A stretch of DNA of 64,000 nt, from assembly GCA_021740905.1 (NCBI GenBank), contig JAIOYV010000015.1, forward strand, positions 22,119 through 86,118, read 5' to 3'. The position numbers and the translations under genes are program-made. Each line of letters begins with the position of its first letter. Within the stretch, counting starts at the first letter, position 1. A model generated the notes under the pieces. That model saw only the letters and a list, made by a program, of their open reading frames with translations, had not been told where the DNA came from and did no database searches. Shown here in pieces: positions 27,901 to 35,678 of the stretch. The stretch is from Bacteroidales bacterium. Lineage in GTDB: Bacteria > Bacteroidota > Bacteroidia > Bacteroidales > M50B96.

Positions 27901-30900
27901 AAGTTATGAGTCTCTAAACTAATATTATTTTCCGTAGCACCGGATGTCAGGCTTCCTGTCCATGGATAAGAACCTACTATTATTCCGTTTATCTGTAATT
28001 TTATTGTGGTTGAAATAAGTAGATCAGTTCCGAAGTTTTTGATTGAAACTTTTACAGAAATATTACCAGGTGAAGAAGGATTTAAGGGTTCATCAATAGC
28101 AATAACGCCTGCATCATTAGGTGGAGGAATGAATTCATCGGCACCAATATCAGGAGTTGTAGCATCTCGGGCATCTTCATCAATATCAGTTGTGATCCCT
28201 GTAATTGGAGATCCCGCTTCATTAATAACAATTGAATGTGCATGAAGGTCGGTCGGGGAAGCAAAACCAGGATCAACAGAAACCGAATTAACATCTTTTC
28301 CACTGGCTGCTTGTAAGTCAGCAAGGTTAGTCATATTCATGTAACCCCAATAGACAAAGTTTGTACCTGTTGTGTAGTAATCATTATAATCAGATGAAGC
28401 TATTGCAGAAGGTTCATAAATAAATGTTGAATATCCACCACCTGAATTTATAAATATATTATTTTTATAATTCTGATTGTATCCAACACCTATTTGAAAT
28501 ACAGCACGTGAAGAAGTGGAACTGGTAATGATATTGACTGAATTGTAATAAAAATTAAGATGAGAAGAGGCGGATATAATTATACCATTACATATATAAG
28601 TCCCTGTACCAGTTATGCTAATAAAATTATTTGCAATTAAATTTGCATTAGCTACAGTTGCATCGCAGCCAGATATATACATACCTTGTTGAGTGTTTGA
28701 TCCATGTATATTAACTTTGTTCCCAACTGCATGGAAATTGTCACAATTGTTGAAATAAGTACCATTAACTGAATACGCACCAACCAGGTTGTCGACTATA
28801 TTATTATCAAATTGGATTGAATTCTGGCCAGAGAACGCGGCTCCAAATTCAGAAAAATCTATTATTTCATTACCTACAAAGACATTACCCTGAGCTGCAC
28901 CAGAACAAGCAATTCCATTTTTGCCACCTTCTATAACATTGTTCTCAAATGTATTGTATTGATTTAATCCTTGTGAACTTAAGAAAACTGCATGTGCATA
29001 ATCGTTGGTTGATTGGATACTTTGAATTATATTGCCTTCAAAAACATTATGTTCTGCTCCGTTTGTTAAATGCACTGCATAAGCATAAGTAGCTCCGGTA
29101 GCTTTAATAGTGAGATTCTTAATTGAAATATAATCGGCTCCATCAAGCTTAACAACCCAATTATCTGCAGAACTGTTTGCACTATAATCAATTACAACAT
29201 CAGTGTTATCACCACTTGCAGATTGAAAGGTAATCGTATTTATCGAAGAAACTCCCTGAATCTGGCCTATTGTTATCTGTTCAGTATAGGTACCACTTGC
29301 AATATTAAACACAACAGGTCCGCTTATGCCACAATGATGTAGCGGGAACAATGCTGAAGCAAAATCGGTAAAATCAGGGGAAGAACCTCCAATTGTATAT
29401 GTACCTGTTAAAATATTACAAATATTTATCTCAACTTCTGTTACATCGTTTAACGCATAACCATCAATTTGTCCGTTGGAATCTTCTGTCCATGCTTTCA
29501 ACTGTGTAATCCCTACTGTGAAGTTATGAGTCCCTAAACTAATATTACTTTCCGTAGCACCTGATGCAAGGCTTCCTGTCCACGGATAAGAACCTACTGT
29601 TACTCCGTCTATCTGTAATATTATTGTTGTTGAAGTGAGTGGATCAGTTCCAAAGTTCCTGATTGAAACTTTAACAGAAATGTTGCCGGGTGAAGCAGGA
29701 TTTAAGGGTTCATCAAAAGCAATAACGCCTGCGTCATGCTGAGGGGGTGTGAATTCATCGGCACCAATATCGGGATTTGAGGCATCCCGGGCATCATCAT
29801 CGATATCTGTTGTGATCCCTGCAATTGGAGTTCCTGCTCCATTAAGACTAATAGAATGTGCATGAAGGTCGGTGATAGAACCAAAACCAGGATTATCAGA
29901 AACAGAATTAGCATCTTTTCCATTTGCTGTTTGAAGGGCAGCAAGGTTTGTTTTATTGCCTTGCCAATATGCCAGATTTGTTCCTGTTGTGTAGAAATTA
30001 TTATAATCAGATGAGACTATTGCTGTAGGAGTACCAATATATGCTGAATATCCTCCTCCCGAATTCATAAATATATTATTATTATATTTCTGATTGCTGC
30101 CGGCTGATTGATAGACAGCACTTGAGAAGGTGGAACCACCGGTGAGATTGAGTGAATTGAAGTACACATTAAAATAAGTAGAGCTTCCTACTGCCATACC
30201 GTACCATGAGCTAGTACCGGTACCAGAAAGGCTAATAAAGTTATTTGCTATTAAACCCGGATTAACCGAAGTTGCATTACAGTTGTTTATAGATATCCCT
30301 TGTTGAGTGTTTGATCCATGAATATTGACCTTGTTCCCAACTGCCTGAATATTACCGCAAGAATTGAATTTAATACCCTCATTGCCCAAAGCAAGTCCAT
30401 TATCCACTATATTGCCATTAAATTGGATTGAATTCTGATAATAGAAAAAGGCTCCATATCCCGAAAAATCTTGTATTTCATTATCTTCAAAGTCATTGCC
30501 TTGTGAAAAAGATGATGAACTACTATACCAGGTAATCCCATAATAGCCACCAGTAATTGTATTGCCAATAATCGTATTATAATTATTCGATTCGTCGGTA
30601 TAACTTCTGATACTGGTTGCATTCATGCTATTTGGAGAAATGCTTTGTATAATACAATTCGATAGTTCATTATAATCCGAACCACCCCGGAATTCAACTA
30701 CCCCCCCAAAAGAATGTGGTGTGGTTGATTTGATAGTAATGTTTTGGACAAGTACATAATCGGCCCCATAGAATGCCCACACCCAGTTATTTGAATTTCC
30801 AGCCGATGCGTATTGCACAACCACCTCTGTGTTAATGCCGGAGGCAGATTGAAAGGTAATAGTATTTGTTGCAGAAGCCCCTGTTATTTCAGGTATGGTA

Positions 30901-31904
30901 ATCTGCTCTGTATAAGTACCTGTCTCAACAGCAAACACAACCGGGCCGCATATTCCATTTACAGATAAAGCATTGACAGCGGTTGCGAAGTCAACAAAAT
31001 CGCCGGTGGCCCCAATCGAATAAGTGCCATTTAATGATAGGTAGAAAGGTAATAATGATAAGGTGTTATTTGCAGGGCTTGGATCAAAAGCACCATTGGG
31101 AAGCGAAGCAGTAATGACAATGTTATAGGTGTTGTTCTCAAAGTTTATATTCCCAAGCAGAATATTGGCAGTGCCCCCGATTGAGATAGGCGAGGTATAT
31201 GAAATTTGGGTTTGTGCCACACCATCGAGGGTCCAGTCCAGGAGGAAATTGTTAACAGTATTCCCACCCATATTTTTTACCACCGCATAAAAATTCGTTG
31301 TGCCGGAACAAATAGTAGTGGGTGATACACCAATCACAGCAATATCGTCATTATTGGCCGACATAATTGAAACAGTATAATCTTCTGTTTCACCGTAGGA
31401 ATAAATACCACAGGGTGTGATCGACGAGGGTGTTGATGTTTCCTTGACAATAACCCTCATCCTGGTTGACCCTAGGCTTGAAGTAAGGGGAACTGTAAGC
31501 GGAATGGTATAAGTTGTATTACTACCTGAAGCTGTAGTATAACCAATGGCTTCATCTGCATCGGTAAAGTCATAATCCTGGTTCCAGTCGATAAAAACTT
31601 TTGCCCCTTTTGGGTAGTTCCCACCACAAGTACTGGTTGTTATAGTAATTGTATAAGAATCTCCCGGAGAAAGATCAGCAGGTGTTAAACCGGTGAAGTC
31701 AGTATATTTGGCACATATACTTGCTGTGTTGTTGCTAATACTATTCACATTACCAGTTAATCCTACGAAGTCAACTTCCGAGTCATACGTGCTTGAGGCT
31801 CCAGATGAACAATAAGTCTGGGCAGTTACCTCGCCCACAGTATTCAATAATAAGCCAAAAAGCATTAGGATACCTGTTAACTTTAGAGAGTCTAAATTTC
31901 TCAT
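18975..31904 (-). CDS. Giant mosaic T9SS-exported surface protein
   Basis: About 4309 residues from the ATG at 31902-31904; the upstream in-frame TTG is less likely. A signal peptide ends GEVTAQ. Order of parts: GEVED-type domain (about 85-180, FIDWNQDYDFTDADEA), a CARDB-like segment, three right-handed beta-helix modules of about 540 residues (about 290-1820), each opening with GTYTIG..DFTDFASA and GPVVFN.ESGTYTEQI. Five HYR-like repeats of about 78 residues follow (QASIT.SMI.N.S.DNCGI), then one canonical HYR, several CARDB/adhesin segments, SprB-like repeats (CFGESNGEITVDVTGGVPP), a further HYR, six kelch-like blades of 45 residues (FWRYD.STDSW..MEDAPEN), a Ser/Gly/Asn linker and a type A sorting domain. 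It is probably a cell-surface adhesin or carbohydrate-interacting protein. No catalytic motif is recognised. Confidence 0.9.
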   Translation of the reverse strand: MRNLDSLKLTGILMLFGLLLNTVGEVTAQTYCSSGASSTYDSEVDFVGLTGNVNSISNNTASICAKYTDFTGLTPADLSPGDSYTITITTSTCGGNYPKGAKVFIDWNQDYDFTDADEAIGYTTASGSNTTYTIPLTVPLTSSLGSTRMRVIVKETSTPSSITPCGIYSYGETEDYTVSIMSANNDDIAVIGVSPTTICSGTTNFYAVVKNMGGNTVNNFLLDWTLDGVAQTQISYTSPISIGGTANILLGNINFENNTYNIVITASLPNGAFDPSPANNTLSLLPFYLSLNGTYSIGATGDFVDFATAVNALSVNGICGPVVFAVETGTYTEQITIPEITGASATNTITFQSASGINTEVVVQYASAGNSNNWVWAFYGADYVLVQNITIKSTTPHSFGGVVEFRGGSDYNELSNCIIQSISPNSMNATSIRSYTDESNNYNTIIGNTITGGYYGITWYSSSSSFSQGNDFEDNEIQDFSGYGAFFYYQNSIQFNGNIVDNGLALGNEGIKFNSCGNIQAVGNKVNIHGSNTQQGISINNCNATSVNPGLIANNFISLSGTGTSSWYGMAVGSSTYFNVYFNSLNLTGGSTFSSAVYQSAGSNQKYNNNIFMNSGGGYSAYIGTPTAIVSSDYNNFYTTGTNLAYWQGNKTNLAALQTANGKDANSVSDNPGFGSITDLHAHSISLNGAGTPIAGITTDIDDDARDASNPDIGADEFTPPQHDAGVIAFDEPLNPASPGNISVKVSIRNFGTDPLTSTTIILQIDGVTVGSYPWTGSLASGATESNISLGTHNFTVGITQLKAWTEDSNGQIDGYALNDVTEVEINICNILTGTYTIGGSSPDFTDFASALFPLHHCGISGPVVFNIASGTYTEQITIGQIQGVSSINTITFQSASGDNTDVVIDYSANSSADNWVVKLDGADYISIKNLTIKATGATYAYAVHLTNGAEHNVFEGNIIQSIQSTNDYAHAVFLSSQGLNQYNTFENNVIEGGKNGIACSGAAQGNVFVGNEIIDFSEFGAAFSGQNSIQFDNNIVDNLVGAYSVNGTYFNNCDNFHAVGNKVNIHGSNTQQGMYISGCDATVANANLIANNFISITGTGTYICNGIIISASSHLNFYYNSVNIITSSTSSRAVFQIGVGYNQNYKNNIFINSGGGYSTFIYEPSAIASSDYNDYYTTGTNFVYWGYMNMTNLADLQAASGKDVNSVSVDPGFASPTDLHAHSIVINEAGSPITGITTDIDEDARDATTPDIGADEFIPPPNDAGVIAIDEPLNPSSPGNISVKVSIKNFGTDLLISTTIKLQINGIIVGSYPWTGSLTSGATENNISLETHNFTLGLTQLKAWTEIPNGQTDGYALNDATEAEINICNLLSGTYTIGVSSLDFTDFASAVSQLQDCGIAGPVVFNVESGTYPEQIAIGQVSGVSTINTITFQSSSGDNTDVVIQYSASSQADNWVVKLDGAEYISFKNLTIKAAGTNYAYAVHLTNGAEHNVFENNLIQCNQLTSSYSRAVVLDSGALNQYNTFENNAIGGGNYGIYCNGASSSSLAQGNVFIGNEIDFYKYGVFFQYQNSIQFDNNIVDNQIGGSYVTGSYFSNCDNIHVVGNKVNIHGTNYKKGMYIYSCDATAVNPGLIANNFISLTGTGTSDWDGMHVFASFYLNVYYNSINITGGPTSSSALRQESGGNLSLKNNIFMNSSGGFSTVIYYPDGIVSSDYNDYYTTGTNLAYWSGNITNLADLQIVSGKDDHSLSVDPTFISAIDLHTSNVYLEDAGTPIVGITDDIDGETRSLTTPDIGADEYGTNLLITVLTKDADVYLDENGQALLIPEDVDNGTSGNCSYTLTVLPNSFTCNDIGLTTVTLTASASGGYSVSETATVSVLDAKPPTILTQNATINLDASGQASITTSMIDNSSFDNCGIDTYALDFLDFTCADVGTNIVTLTVTDVNGNVNSAIATVTVVDAILPTVTTQNATIYLDAAGQASITESMIHNTSSDNCGIASIDLDILDFTCADVGAKTVSLTATDVNGNIISATATTTVVDAIFPTVITQNVTIYLDALGQASITVPMIDNGSFDNCGIASYALDIMNFTCADVGAHSVTLTATDASGNSSSATAVVTVVDTESPVISGCPAPIDAEVEPGQWGAHVSWVEPTATDNCALSSFTSNHQPGELFNVGSTIVTYNATDEEGNESTCQFYVTVTPPNLVGKVNVAILSSDISFSDNNPDLSSTVSVSAVIRNNSSINAGSFVVQMKDVFSNTIYPPQTILGLNAGHSTVVNNLVTTPGIAAFVPVKVTIDLLDVLDESSELDNRAIRPFICGNLATLGTVGLTTNAVPSTIPAGSVIQICGSAFYENVSIPNFDPSVAGAEVVITITETGQQINGYTNENGDFCYSYTTPNTPGLYNYTVEITDNTLGGNQSGTFTLSPPVYICPTDLSVSIDLTGISPNGQGNYIIPVGTSFSGTVYVHNNCQAISQTTSLFIGLSSGTSPGEFSIPALSSGETYSIPLPSITLSVPGSCYISSTIDYYDIIVESNELNNTAYKTLIVIPLLPDIAVFGGNVLYGLQCQSNNEVNFTIKNIGLASTGNFNCDYNIYVNGIQSPSISQTIQNLDPNEDQILSFPFTTPTSTDVYKFELIADIPDLVTELSELNNHTDISLVFQPCQADIVVLGCEYTNVTPADPQSPGNITVSAIIMNAGQLPVTTPFTVDFDVAGTVISETVTVTLTSGQSLPLSVVTPVPIIPFGTLTVTADVDNDVPEEFENNNAYSASLCYEFELEQLDCGGDPIFKGTQHFCSPADLQIGYWNLGIYEASNFQVKFEISGPGLTGWVNLGTASQYAGNSCGCPSSIGLPNTFYYPHPGIYQVRMTADPNNLYPELDETNNIIILTVNVVESSDYKILSSFISPSNINPDINEEISFNVSYTNIGCAGFSQIELYTQVDNTVLYSTDVPGLPAGGMNSVSIPNLWSSAVPGIHVFRAIIDNTELINEVDEMNNEATKAFLVGDAPDYHVLSVSSSDMTPDMGQQLTFTASVLNEGQTMGSGLLKFIYVNGQGAESTLSEQTISIVPGIINSVDIVSTPWTTSDIHAQIIARVINVTPIEFDFSDNEQQIQLNNMSVTLSSTDVICFGESNGEITVDVTGGVPPINYEWDNPAYSGQIINVPAGQYTVTVKDFLGLTVTESITTTEPDELIADASFTPILCNGGSSTVTISATCGTPSYSGTGTYSVNAGTYTYNVIDGNGCSDDVTITVTEPNLLTLTETHVDASSNFASDGSIDLTVEGGTAPYLYVWINGQSAEDLSSLPAGTYSVTVSDNNNCMAETSVTISNLTIGDNVPPTVITQDVTIYLDALGQASITISMIDNGSFDNFGIASMSLDITEFTCLDIGPNTVTLTVTDVNSNSNSGTAVATVVDNMDPIVSCPADQIRCKDAALQAGINNYTATNGEFDPVSFSDNCGTVAISFVLSGATTATGSGTLDGQAFNEGETAVSWTVSDASGNSSACSFTVTIHPLPVVTITTSSADDFCNGVTLTANSTTLGNQYLWSNNETTQAIFLSSATDYPGNYSVTVTDLNGCVSNAVAQYIFAPEELISSYTILAFEDLKLDKRNYVQSGSVGLTGIGEEIIIKQYSEVNGPGSFVKGDNIDIYSNAVVTTAIFDPAESTLPTMYYNSEPVINGTVTVSQYSNTTVSDNNVNIKIKKNSVVTINGNAFGKIEIDRGCTVTFTSPEIEIEEISTNNSTNCDPIAIIFTQDTKVKVLDEAKFHQYNIINPDQYNVVFYLGEDPNPTVIPPGNSPVVVTNYIYGFRGDSNKDFWRYDLSSDSWTDMEDAPGYVGGGGSMVYAGLNDIFAFRGNDKKDFWRYDTSTDTWTDMEDAPENIENGGALVYAGGNYIYGLRGGCEKDFWRYDISLDAWMGMEDTPENVKYGGALVYAGGNYLYAFRGNDKVDFWRYDISTDSWSAMDDAPENVKDGGALLYAGNNYIYAYRGDDEKDFWSYNILLDTWSVLEDAPENVKSGASLVNVDGVSIFALRGNNDEDFWKYNISTDSWSVMEDAPENVNAGGALTYAPGNVIISSSGSSSGNSTGSSSGNSCGNSSGNSSGSSSSGSSCGNSSGNSSSSSSYNSNNSISSSCGNGNGSLKKGKLIVFSKGTTFNVSAYVPAGEIEVKSNASCSDPGYMNGFFIANEVNAGAEYTYWNWRNCGPTLSLSSALLPSSIDIEGFEGQDIKLKTYPNPFSDKVVIEFELAKTNKALVEIFNVSSQRINVIFNEEATENQVYSVILDGSQFQAGMYQVKVTVEALYVIKKIILIK
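19490..19690 (-). repeat. Ser/Gly/Asn low-complexity coding repeat with periodic Cys
   Basis: Within the giant protein, about 65 residues are built from SSSGNSSGNS-type units with single Cys residues inserted at intervals (SCGN). The DNA is a degenerate GGAAGAACT/GAAGAATT repeat on the plus strand. It links the kelch-like propeller to the C-terminal region and probably acts as a flexible spacer. Confidence 0.85.
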
Positions 31905-31948
31905 ATTCAAAAAGTTTAGTTAAAATATATAATTTACATCTACGATTT

Positions 31949-32170
31949 TCACAAAGTCGAATTCTGTACCAATGGTCCGCTAATACCATTTAATATCAAA
32001 TCGTTTACTGAAGCATTGGTGGAACTGAAATCCCCACCTGATGCAATAGTATAATTGCCGCTCAACTGTCCAAATGCAGTATTGGATAGTAGCAAGATAA
32101 ATGTCCATGTTTTGAGTAAGGTTAATCCAAGTTTGGAACTTAACTTTAGAAATTTGTCTTTGTGCTTCAT
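31949..32170 (-). pseudogene. Truncated N-terminus of a beta-helix surface protein
   Basis: A 73-residue frame with a signal peptide (LLLSNTAFGQ) followed by LSGNYTIASGGDFSSTNASV, then NDLILNGISGPLV, after which it runs into an unrelated five-residue tail and a stop. This is the opening of the beta-helix module repeated three times in the giant protein just downstream (GTYTIG...DF...GISGPVVF). A full module would continue with SGTYTEQI. It is therefore a 5' stub of a deleted paralogue, although a short secreted product could still be made. Its upstream region is a copy of the promoter region of the FISUMP gene at 35196. Confidence 0.7.
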
Positions 32171-32490
32171 ATTGCTTGAGTTTCAATTAATAATTCATTT
32201 ATAATAATATGATCGATTTCAATTACCCAAATTTATGTCACCACTCGGGGGCTTGCAATAACCCTTTCGGGTTATATTTTGGATTTGTTGGAAAAAGCGG
32301 TTTTCATTTTTTGTAAGAGTATTTTCCTATAAAGCTTGTTCAGGGCTTAGGTGCGGGCTTGCACATGGCATTTCTCGTTGGTTTTGAGATTGAGTTATGA
32401 AATGACGCTCTAATACCCCTTTCGGGTTATAGGTAATTTTATCCCGGCTGGGTCAGGGTGATTTTAAACGTATTTAGAATTTGATATTAA
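32171..32490. repeat. Duplicated spacer, copy 1, with a kinase 3'-end relic
   Basis: It aligns collinearly with 35197-35705 through TTCATTTATAATAAT, AATAACCCTTTCGGGTTAT, AAGCTTGTTCAGG, GCGGGCTTGCACATGGC, ATACCCCTTTCGGGTTAT and GTCAGGGTGATTTTA. The last block in copy 2 is the C-terminal coding end of the histidine kinase (KITLTLPV). Here the minus strand encodes KITLTQPG and a stop at 32439, preceded by frame-disrupted sequence. A second kinase gene therefore probably once ended here. The CCCTTTCGGG words can form small hairpins. Confidence 0.7.
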
Positions 32491-32647
32491 TGAGGAATTC
32501 TTGCGATGCATTTTGCCAAGTTCAAATAAGGATGAAAGAAAAGAACCTTCAGGTTAACACCTATTTACGGTACAAATAACAAAGGTTGACCTTTACGATC
32601 AACCTTTGCTTAAACCAAATTTTATTGGAGACTCTTATATTTCTCTC

Positions 32648-33733
32648 TTAATCTTTTACCAGACGAACAGAATATCCATTACATTTATCATAAGGATTAA
32701 ACCACGGTCCAATGCCGTCGGCGGTAAATGATCCCATGACCGATGTGGCTGACTTTTGCATATAAAAGTAATCTGCACTTGCTCCTCCGGGAGTATAAGA
32801 GGCCCAAAATCTTCCTTGGACTCCAATTTTTGTATACGCGGAAATTATTGTATTTGAGTCTGCCGACCTGTATCCGCCAGACAAAGCAGTTAAGCCAACG
32901 CTATTAACCGCACCGGTATTGGGAGATCCCCAATGTGCAAAGCCTGCTTCTTTAAGTTCACCTCCTGCAGTGTACCACCCACCCAGATAATTGAGTAATG
33001 CCGTCACCTCACTTGATGTTGCCACGTGCCAGCCTACCGGTGCAATATTATGGTAATCAGTTACAGCAAACCAGTTGTAAAGCCTTCCATAGGTGGAAAC
33101 ATTAGATGCGTCATTGTCATAATTGCAAAATGCCCCCGAGGTTTGTGAGGCCCATGCTACGTCATTGCTTACTTTTGGTATATCTGTACCATCCCTGTAT
33201 TTTTTTGTTTTTAGATTTTTAACTGTCCATACCTGACCATTGATGTTAATGGAATGGTATACATTGCCACTTGCATCAGTTACAGTTCCGTAATCAGTTA
33301 GAGCGGTGAACGTAATCTCGTTACCATATTTGACATTGCCATTGCTTTTAATAACATAAGCCCTTGCATGATAAACTGTATCACCCTTTAGTCCCGAAAG
33401 AACACAAGTAAAACTACCACTACCAGAGCCAGAGATTACTTTATTATGTATTATTTTGGGATTAGGGTTTTTTCTGAAGCAAATACCCTTTTCGGCAATA
33501 CTTCCACCTCCACCACTTGTTTGAACATCACCACCAATGGTAGCCGTAGCCGATGTAACAAAAGTAGCAGCATCAGTAGTAATTGCCATATCGCCGGATT
33601 TAAGATTTGATCCCAATTCCAATTCCAATTCCAATTCAGATTCAGGTAGAGGTTCTGATGGATCAAACAGTTCTGTTTTACTGCAAGAGAAAAACACAAG
33701 AGTTAGTGCTAGGACACTGATAGTTTTTTTCAT
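32648..33733 (-). CDS. FISUMP-domain lipoprotein
   Basis: A 361-residue protein. The N-terminus MKKTISVLALTLVFFSCSK has a lipobox-like ending (FFSC), so Cys17 is probably lipidated. A short Glu-Leu repeat (ESELELELELGS, encoded by AATTCC-type microsatellite DNA) follows. A fibronectin-like domain at about 50-145 (TFVTSATATIGGDVQTSGGG, then KGICFRKNPNPKI) is of the type common in Bacteroidota lipoproteins. The C-terminal FISUMP domain (about 150-360) has VWTVKNLKTKKYRDGTDIP, YNWFAVTD, PVGWHVATSSEVTALLNYLG and NGYSVRLVKD. FISUMP proteins are surface-exposed and of unknown function. It lies 95 bases upstream of the 3' end of another FISUMP gene on the same strand. Confidence 0.88.
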   Translation of the reverse strand: MKKTISVLALTLVFFSCSKTELFDPSEPLPESELELELELGSNLKSGDMAITTDAATFVTSATATIGGDVQTSGGGGSIAEKGICFRKNPNPKIIHNKVISGSGSGSFTCVLSGLKGDTVYHARAYVIKSNGNVKYGNEITFTALTDYGTVTDASGNVYHSININGQVWTVKNLKTKKYRDGTDIPKVSNDVAWASQTSGAFCNYDNDASNVSTYGRLYNWFAVTDYHNIAPVGWHVATSSEVTALLNYLGGWYTAGGELKEAGFAHWGSPNTGAVNSVGLTALSGGYRSADSNTIISAYTKIGVQGRFWASYTPGGASADYFYMQKSATSVMGSFTADGIGPWFNPYDKCNGYSVRLVKD

Positions 33734-33828
33734 TTTGCTTAGGTTTTAAATTAATAAATCATTTATCTAATATTTCAATTAGTCATATAAGTGTAGCCAA
33801 TCCCGCATTGGTGGCTAAGTCAAATAAA

Positions 33829-35196
33829 TCAATTGTCCCTGAGACAACGAACAGAGATACCTCTCGTCTTAACTTGGCTGTTCCTGATGATAAAGATATC
33901 GTCAGCTGTCAGCTTACGCAACATTGCTTCTGTAGATGAGTCTTCCGAAGACGACCAGAATAGGGAGGTTGACAGGGTAAAGAAGAAGTTGCCTTCGACG
34001 GCTCGGCTGCCACCAGGAAGAGCGGTGAAGCCACTCGAATTTGTAACTCCAGTATTGGTTGAATTCCAATGTGCTGTGCCAACTTCCTTCATTTTACCAC
34101 TTATGAAATAGCCACTCTGTTGAGAACTGCACACAACAGATGGATCAAGGAAGATAGTCATTGTGCACCACTCTGAATCAGTGGGTATATGCCAACCTGT
34201 CGGACATATCCCTTGTGTTCCTTCTGTCGTTGTGTAGCCCATCATTTCGTCCCAGTCGTATAAACCACCGTAAATGGTGCAATTATTTATATCGTTGTTA
34301 ATGCAATATTTTTCTATGATGCTATTATTGCTAGCTTCAGAATGATCGATACCGGTACTTACGCTTTCCACATAAGTACCAATGTTCAGGTTCTTCGCCA
34401 TCCAACATTGTGTGCCAATCTGCACGGTGGGATATATTTCTCCTCCATAATTGATATAAGGTGTTCCGGCGCACGGGCTGGGAGCATCAAAATGAAAAGT
34501 ATAGGTTATGTAGTATTGGACTGTATCCAACATGCTATGATACATATTATCTGCATAGCCTTCCAGTAGTAATTGATCTCCTGTTGAAAGAATAAAAGCA
34601 CTTTTTGAATTCTTTAGAGGCAATGCGCCTGATGATCCGTGTACAGGTGAAGATTGCTTCAGCTCAACACTGCCGGCATGAGTTAATTCATTGGCTGCAT
34701 TGGTATTTGAGGCAGAATTTACTATTTTAAGAGAAGTGATTTCCTTGCGCCACTGTGCAGTAAGTATCAGGAAATAGTTATTTGCCGGTTTGAAATTAAA
34801 AGCATGAGTACCTGCCGTCACCACCTTATCGAACAACACCTGCTGCCGCCCTAAAAGGTCAGTTGTTCTAACCACCAATCTGTCACTTTGTGGTATAACT
34901 AAGCTTATCGTAGTTTGGTCTGTTACTGGGTTACTGCCCTCGTTGCGCAATGAAAATCTATTCTGGGGTTCGAGTGTTTCTGCTAGTCCTGACGCACCTT
35001 GAGTCAATACTGTATCAGGCCATATAAGTAATGTATCTCCTCCTTGGGTAAGATTGCTTACCCTGATACTATCGAGAGGTGCATTTACATTATTATTTAA
35101 ACCAGTAAAAGTAAGCTGGATAATCTGTGCCTCTCCCTTTTGCGGCAGCATTGAAAATAGATAAATGACTGCAAGTAAGTAAATGATCTTTTTCAT
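33829..35196 (-). CDS. Secreted FISUMP-domain protein
   Basis: A 455-residue exported protein. The signal peptide ends KGEAQ (about residue 23). Residues 24-165 carry a T9SS-protein-like beta domain (LTFTGLNNNVNAPLDSIRVS, then FSLRNEGSNP and FNFKPANNYFLIL) that is usually seen at the N-terminus of such proteins. The FISUMP domain at about 245-455 has YPTVQIGTQCWMAKNLNIGT, GGLYDWDEMMGY, CPTGWHIPTDSEW, SGFTALPGGSRAVEG and GISVRCLRDN. Function is unknown; it is surface or periplasmic. It probably shares a promoter region with, or is tandem to, the FISUMP lipoprotein downstream. The leader is part of a duplicated segment. Confidence 0.87.
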   Translation of the reverse strand: MKKIIYLLAVIYLFSMLPQKGEAQIIQLTFTGLNNNVNAPLDSIRVSNLTQGGDTLLIWPDTVLTQGASGLAETLEPQNRFSLRNEGSNPVTDQTTISLVIPQSDRLVVRTTDLLGRQQVLFDKVVTAGTHAFNFKPANNYFLILTAQWRKEITSLKIVNSASNTNAANELTHAGSVELKQSSPVHGSSGALPLKNSKSAFILSTGDQLLLEGYADNMYHSMLDTVQYYITYTFHFDAPSPCAGTPYINYGGEIYPTVQIGTQCWMAKNLNIGTYVESVSTGIDHSEASNNSIIEKYCINNDINNCTIYGGLYDWDEMMGYTTTEGTQGICPTGWHIPTDSEWCTMTIFLDPSVVCSSQQSGYFISGKMKEVGTAHWNSTNTGVTNSSGFTALPGGSRAVEGNFFFTLSTSLFWSSSEDSSTEAMLRKLTADDIFIIRNSQVKTRGISVRCLRDN

Positions 35197-35678
35197 ATTG
35201 TTTAAGTTTTTAGTTAATGGTTCATTTATAATAATGTGATATATTTTAATTACACAAATTTATGGCACCACGCGTGGGCTTGCAATAACCCTTTCGGGTT
35301 ATTTTTTAGATTGGTTGGGTAAGTGGCGTTTTTATTTTTTCGGGTTACCCTATTATACTTGAAATTGGATAAAAACTTGCAAGTGCAAAGCACGAAATTT
35401 CAAATTTCAAATTCCAAGCTGGTTTCATTACCAGGCCTGGGTTTTGGCTTTTTAAATTTAGAGTTTGGGGCTTCAAGAGAGATGCCTAAACCCGCCTATC
35501 AGACGGGGATGTTTATCCCGCTCGTATTCTAAATTGGAAAGCTATATTTTGCAGTAGTGTTTTCCTGTAAAGCTTGTTCAGGACTTCGGTGCGGGCTTGC
35601 ACATGGCGTTTCTCGTAGGTGTTGGGATTGTGATTATGGAATGACCCTCCTATACCCCTTTCGGGTTATACCGATTTT
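35197..35678. repeat. Duplicated spacer, copy 2, with a 190-bp insertion
   Basis: It aligns with 32171-32471 on both sides. Between about 35355 and 35540 it carries extra sequence not present in copy 1, including the AAATTTCAAATTTCAAATTCC run and a TATCAGACGGGGATG segment, typical of Bacteroidota dispersed intergenic repeats. The AATAACCC-TTTC-GGGTTATT hairpin at 35284-35303 followed by T residues may terminate transcription. No gene is seen. Confidence 0.65.

Noticed and set aside
31905..31910. TTG start for the giant protein
   Set aside because: An ATG follows two codons later and gives a normal signal peptide. TTG starts are rare, and the same choice was made for the kinase (38507) and the NotI-like gene (17546).
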